From CAVDWX01 sp963612735 (lineage in GTDB: Bacteria; Bacillota_I; Bacilli_A; RFN20; CAG-826): a stretch of DNA of 18,415 bases. Position numbers and translations under genes: made by a program. Numbering within the stretch: position 1 is the stretch's first letter; each line of letters starts with the position of its first letter. The notes below the pieces were generated by a model that was given only the letters and a program-made list of their open reading frames with translations, was not told the origin of the DNA and searched no databases. Positions 15,096-18,415 of the stretch are shown here, one piece after another. The DNA is taken from positions 1 to 18,415 of the forward strand of contig CAVDWX010000022.1 in NCBI GenBank assembly GCA_963612735.1. Reading direction: 5' to 3'.

Positions 15096-16778
15096 TTAAA
15101 TATTCTTTTTCCAATTAATGACTAGTTCCGCTTTTGGATTGCTTGTTGCATTAGAAAGAATGTCATCTCCAACTGCACTAATATCAAAAGAGAAGGCATT
15201 GCTTTTTAATAGTGATTTTATAATATCGCTATCAATGCCGTCTATCGCTTTTTCAAAATTGATGGAAATGACATTGTTTGAAATACTAAACCATTCATTT
15301 TCGGCTTCTTTTAATAAATTTAGGATTGAATTGGTTAATGTTACAGAACAAGATTTGCTCCCAATATTAATTTCATCAATCGAAAAATCAATGCTATATT
15401 TAGAGTTGCTTTCTTTTAAGGTTGTCATAAAACTAAAGCAAATTTGTTTGCCGTTAATGGATAAAGGGACATCTAATAAGAGATGATTATTAAATATGTT
15501 ACAAGAAACATCTTGAATATAAACATAGGTTAAATAATGTTTATCGTTTTCATCTATCTTTTCAAAGATATAAGATTCACCCACCATCTTCGCTCCATGC
15601 AATGTTTCATTAATTAATTCTTCACTAATCGTCCCTAATAAGCCGCTTTGCTCACTAATAAAAGCTCCCGGATTAGTGGAAACATTATTATTAAAATCTT
15701 GTTTTACCGTTTTTAAAAAATCATCACTAGATACATCTAAACCTTTGTGAAGGGTATAATCAGAAATCCCAAAAGAAGACAAATCTAATGTTTTTATGTA
15801 ATCTTTTGTCTCTTCGCTAATATAATCGTATCCCCTTAGTAAATATTCAAAAGTGTGTCTTACTTCGCTGCTTTTTAATTTAGATTTATTAAGCATTGTT
15901 TCTAAATTTTGAATTATTCCTGATATGCCTAGAGAAGGAAATACATCATCAAAATTATTGAATATTGTGTTTCGTATGGGATATTTATCACTTGAGGAAA
16001 TGGTCAATCCGTTAAGTGGCACTTCAAAATGAATTGCATTAGATTTGCTGCTTGCTTTTAATTCGCCGTTACTAATTAAAAATTCAAGAATATCAAATAA
16101 TAAATCATCATCACTAGATTTATTCATAATCTTTCTTGAATCACTAATTAAAGAATAAAAATTATAGGTAATTTCACAATTTTGGTAATCCATCTTTAAT
16201 GATAATCCAGCACGAGAAAAGGCATCATTAAAGGTATCTTCAATAACATATTTTTTTAATATAGAAAAGCTGATCGATTTTAGATTTGAAATTCTACCTA
16301 TTTTAACATCTTCAATCTTAAATACAATCTTCCCGTTTACTGGGTAGGTTTCTAGTATGAGAGTATCAATAGAAGTAATTAATCTCACTTTGCTTTTAAA
16401 AAGAGGAACATTTATTTCCGCTGCAAAGACGCATTTATCATCATCCATCTCCGCATATAAAGAAGGTATATAATTATTTGCTCCTTCTGGAAGTTGTTCA
16501 AACGCTTTTTTTAAGAGAACATCAAGCTCATCTTTTCCCAATTTGATGTCAATTCGAGAATCATCATCAGTGCTAGTTCTTAAAGAGTCTGAAAAGACAT
16601 TATTAAAGGTTTGTTCTAATGATAATTTAGGATTATTAGCAAAATGTCCACCATCGTAGAAGCAAATATAAAGTAAAGAAATAGGCAAGATAATAACGAT
16701 AAAAATAATGACTAATGTAATGATAAGTCCTTTGTGTGATTTTCTTTTCTTTTTAGTGGTGATATCTTTTGCGTCCAT
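15096..16778 (-). CDS. Membrane-anchored protein with an internal duplication, distantly YpmS (DUF2140)-like
   Basis: No confident family. The 560 residues start with a basic cytoplasmic segment (TTKKKRKSHKG) and one membrane helix (17-39), so about 520 residues lie outside the membrane. Two regions look like copies of one beta-rich domain. Residues about 78-180 include INVPLFKSK and FKIEDVKIG; residues about 385-490 include LDVPLSINGK and FSIDEINIG. Each copy then has an Ile-Ser-rich helix and a later NAIHFEVPLNGL / NVISINFEKAIDG element. The strand-rich pattern before a helix, behind an N-terminal anchor, recalls the YpmS/DUF2140 proteins of Bacillota. That similarity is from memory and weak. 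The ATG directly abuts the surE stop (TAAATG), with AAAGGAT upstream, so translation is coupled to surE. Confidence 0.75.
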   Translation of the reverse strand: MDAKDITTKKKRKSHKGLIITLVIIFIVIILPISLLYICFYDGGHFANNPKLSLEQTFNNVFSDSLRTSTDDDSRIDIKLGKDELDVLLKKAFEQLPEGANNYIPSLYAEMDDDKCVFAAEINVPLFKSKVRLITSIDTLILETYPVNGKIVFKIEDVKIGRISNLKSISFSILKKYVIEDTFNDAFSRAGLSLKMDYQNCEITYNFYSLISDSRKIMNKSSDDDLLFDILEFLISNGELKASSKSNAIHFEVPLNGLTISSSDKYPIRNTIFNNFDDVFPSLGISGIIQNLETMLNKSKLKSSEVRHTFEYLLRGYDYISEETKDYIKTLDLSSFGISDYTLHKGLDVSSDDFLKTVKQDFNNNVSTNPGAFISEQSGLLGTISEELINETLHGAKMVGESYIFEKIDENDKHYLTYVYIQDVSCNIFNNHLLLDVPLSINGKQICFSFMTTLKESNSKYSIDFSIDEINIGSKSCSVTLTNSILNLLKEAENEWFSISNNVISINFEKAIDGIDSDIIKSLLKSNAFSFDISAVGDDILSNATSNPKAELVINWKKNI

Positions 16779-17492
16779 TTAATTATCCTTTGTTTTATTA
16801 ATACGATGTAATAAATCTATATTAAAGCATGTTTTATCTAATGGTGTGATAGAAATATATGAATGATAAGTTGCATAACAATCGCTATCTTTATCATTAT
16901 CATATTCATGTTTAAGGTCGCGATAAGCTACATAGTCTTCATCATTTTTTATAAAATAAGTTGTTTCATTTCGATAATATAAAGTTGTTATTTTAATGCC
17001 TTTAACCACTTCTCCAATAGGAAAATTAACATTTAATAAATAGGAAGAAGAAACTAAATTTTTATGAACGATAAATTGATAGAGTTCATCGAAATATTTT
17101 TCAACAATATCGAAATTATTTTCGCAAGATATAGCAATACATTTCTTACGATAGGTTAAGCCCATCAAACACGCTCCAATGGTTCCAGAAAAGAGAACAT
17201 CATAAGAAATATTTAAGCCATGATTACATCCCGAAACCACTAAATCAAAATCAATATTTAAAGAAGATAGGCCAAAAGCAACGCAATCCGCAGGAGTTCC
17301 ACTCAAAGAATAAACATCCTCTTCATGCTTTTTTAAGTGAAGGGGTTTTCTTAAAGTAATGCTCACTGACATCGCGCTCATCGCAGTTAATGGCGCTACT
17401 ATTACAACTCTTCCGTATTTAGATAAGAGCTTTTTTAATAATTTAATTCCAGTAGCGTTATAGCCATCATCATTGGTTAATAATATATTCAT
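16779..17492 (-). CDS. surE: 5'/3'-nucleotidase SurE
   Basis: Metal-dependent phosphatase acting on nucleoside monophosphates, linked to stationary-phase survival in other bacteria. The 237 residues show the family motifs: NILLTNDDG (Asp8, Asp9 bind the metal), APLTAMSAMSVSITLRKPL with Ser39, SGTPADCV (64-71), and SGCNHGLN with Asn90, then FSGTIGACLMGL. Length is normal. The start at 17492 has TTAGGT about 8 bases upstream. It is the middle gene of a three-gene operon, 16 bp after the Abi-like gene and abutting the 15096 gene. Purine salvage through Add at 6138 could use its nucleoside products, but they are not in the same operon. Confidence 0.93.
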   Translation of the reverse strand: MNILLTNDDGYNATGIKLLKKLLSKYGRVVIVAPLTAMSAMSVSITLRKPLHLKKHEEDVYSLSGTPADCVAFGLSSLNIDFDLVVSGCNHGLNISYDVLFSGTIGACLMGLTYRKKCIAISCENNFDIVEKYFDELYQFIVHKNLVSSSYLLNVNFPIGEVVKGIKITTLYYRNETTYFIKNDEDYVAYRDLKHEYDNDKDSDCYATYHSYISITPLDKTCFNIDLLHRINKTKDN

Positions 17493-17508
17493 TGTTTATA
17501 CCTAAAAT

Positions 17509-18273
17509 TCATTTAAAAAGATCTTTTTCGTTATCGTAATCGATGAATATAGCAATATTAGAACCAATATCTTCGCTTCGATTACTTCCATGATATCTAA
17601 GAGCGTTTATCATTGAAATGTAATATCGTTTATTGCTTTCATTTGGCAAATTTTTAATAACCATCACAATATCATTTAATAAATTATCCTTACCGAGTGA
17701 GAATAATAAATTGTGATGATAAACATAATTTCTTAATTTTCTAGTTCGTTCTAATTCTTTAATGATATTAGGATTAGTGGAAAATTTAGAAATAATGTTT
17801 TTAGAAAGATGAGACATGATCAAATTGATATCGCCAAAATCAAGAGTTTTAATGGCGTCATAATAATCAAGTGGACCATATGTATAAGAAAATGTACGAA
17901 TATCGATAAATTCACTCTCTTCCATATTTGTTGGAATTTTAAAATAGTATTTAATTTTCGTATAATTGCTATTTCTTGATTCAATTCGGACTTTATAATT
18001 ATTAAAGGTGTTACATAAAAAAGCTTTGATATAATCTTCTTCTTGTCTTAATAAAGAAAATAAAACGCTCGATAAGTCATAGCAATATTGCGTTAATTGA
18101 AGAAGAGAAAACATCGAAACCTTATTTTTTTCTTTAGTTAAAGTAATGTAATTATTATAAATTTCCAAACATTTATCATAGCCAAGAGAAGTTAGCCATT
18201 GATAAAATAATTTTTCAATTGTTTTATCCGATATTTCAATTGATTGTCTGAGTAATATTTCTTCTTTATCCAT
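17509..18273 (-). CDS. Abi-like (Abi_2/AbiF-type) HEPN-domain protein
   Basis: A 254-residue, probably cytoplasmic protein. The second half resembles Abi_2 abortive-infection proteins: LDFGDINLIMSHL (about 144-156) corresponds to the conserved leucine-TFG-L segment. It is followed by ELERTRKLRNYVYHHNLLF (173-191), which contains the HEPN ribonuclease motif RxxxxH as Arg181-Asn-Tyr-Val-Tyr-His186. The segment YDLSSVLFSLLRQEEDYIKA (65-84) also fits the helical family core. The N-terminal 60 residues do not match what I know of the family. HEPN proteins with this motif are often RNases in phage defence or toxin systems; activity here is inference. It is the first gene of the operon with surE. 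It ends in TGA, the only TGA stop in the window. The ribosome site is weak and lies in an inverted repeat (18272-18289). Confidence 0.72.
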   Translation of the reverse strand: MDKEEILLRQSIEISDKTIEKLFYQWLTSLGYDKCLEIYNNYITLTKEKNKVSMFSLLQLTQYCYDLSSVLFSLLRQEEDYIKAFLCNTFNNYKVRIESRNSNYTKIKYYFKIPTNMEESEFIDIRTFSYTYGPLDYYDAIKTLDFGDINLIMSHLSKNIISKFSTNPNIIKELERTRKLRNYVYHHNLLFSLGKDNLLNDIVMVIKNLPNESNKRYYISMINALRYHGSNRSEDIGSNIAIFIDYDNEKDLFK

Positions 18274-18289
18274 GTTGTTTTACCAACAT
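18272..18289 (-). promoter_or_regulatory. Inverted repeat over the translation start of the Abi-like gene
   Basis: On the minus strand, ATGTTG-GTAAAA-CAACAT is a perfect 6-bp inverted repeat whose right arm includes the first two bases of the ATG at 18273. In mRNA it would fold over the start codon. In DNA it could be an operator between the divergent genes. The first ATG of the repeat opens a 7-codon frame in another phase. Confidence 0.4.
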
Positions 18290-18315
18290 TTATTTTATCA
18301 AAAATAGATGAAGAG

Positions 18316-18321
18316 TATAAT
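18316..18321 (+). promoter_or_regulatory. Candidate -10 element of the ABC transporter gene
   Basis: Perfect TATAAT, with TTTTAT 17 bases upstream as a poor -35. ATG follows 8 bases later, so the transcript would be leaderless or nearly so. A minus-strand TATACT (18319-18314) overlaps it and may serve the Abi-like operon. Confidence 0.4.
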
Positions 18322-18329
18322 TATTAAAG

Positions 18330-18415
18330 ATGAAAGCCCTATCTCCCTTAAAAAAATATAAAGGAAAAGTCCTACTGGCACCATTATTAAAGTTATTTGA
18401 ATGCATAACTGAATT
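18330..18415 (+). CDS. N-terminus of a probable ABC exporter (permease/ATPase fusion), cut by the right edge
   Basis: Only 28 codons are visible. The sequence LSPLKKYKGKVLLAPLLKLF matches the usual opening of multidrug-type ABC half-transporters, a basic amphipathic stretch (LKPYKG-like) leading into the first membrane helix. The ATG at 18330 is the only possible upstream start, because an in-frame TAA lies at 18318-18320. There is no Shine-Dalgarno sequence. The remaining domains, including the ATPase, are outside the window, so substrate and partner are unknown. Confidence 0.6.
   Translation, partial: MKALSPLKKYKGKVLLAPLLKLFECITE

Noticed and set aside
15118..15486. A 122-residue open frame on the plus strand
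   Set aside because: It is entirely antisense to the 15096-16778 gene, has no ribosome site, and the minus-strand frame has a clear operon context.
17509..17511. TGA as tryptophan (Mycoplasma code)
   Set aside because: Every tryptophan in the window is TGG, and read-through here would enter surE in a wrong frame, so TGA acts as a stop.

Overview
The window is AT-rich DNA from a fermentative, probably strictly anaerobic member of the low-GC Bacillota, close in character to Erysipelotrichia or Mollicutes-like Bacilli. The evidence is a class III (oxygen-sensitive) ribonucleotide reductase, L-lactate dehydrogenase, class II aldolase, a Mycoplasma-like long PotA, and no respiratory genes. All tryptophans are TGG and one gene (17509-18273) ends in TGA, so the standard bacterial code is used, not the Mycoplasma code. 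The taxonomic placement is inference from gene style only. I found no rRNA, tRNA, CRISPR array or insertion sequence.

Layout. (1) 1-3831, minus strand: a tightly overlapping potABCD spermidine/putrescine ABC transporter operon; potD runs off the left edge. (2) 4139-5170, plus: a lipoprotein that looks like two fused thioredoxin-fold domains. (3) 5167-7789, minus: a three-gene operon of metallo-beta-lactamase-fold hydrolase, adenosine deaminase and lactate dehydrogenase. (4) 7917-8582, plus: an MscL channel with a very long extracellular loop and a clear terminator. (5) 8798-12075, plus: anaerobic ribonucleotide reductase NrdD carrying a C-terminal glutaredoxin-like domain, followed 2 bp later by a thioredoxin-reductase-like flavoprotein; its activase NrdG (12081-12776) is convergent. 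(6) 12840-13970, plus: an eight-helix membrane protein of unknown function. (7) 14035-14979, minus: fructose-bisphosphate aldolase. (8) 15096-18273, minus: an operon of an Abi-like HEPN protein, SurE nucleotidase and a membrane-anchored protein with an internal duplication. (9) 18330-18415, plus: the first 28 codons of what looks like an ABC exporter.

How they fit together. Polyamine uptake, adenosine salvage (Add), glycolysis (Fba) and lactate formation (Ldh) fit a fermentative, nutrient-scavenging life. NrdD, its fused redoxin and the flavoprotein reductase form an apparently self-contained dNTP-synthesis unit. The flavoprotein has lost the usual NADPH-binding signatures, which points to another electron donor. 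The Abi-like HEPN/SurE/membrane-protein operon is the part most likely to hide an undescribed function.
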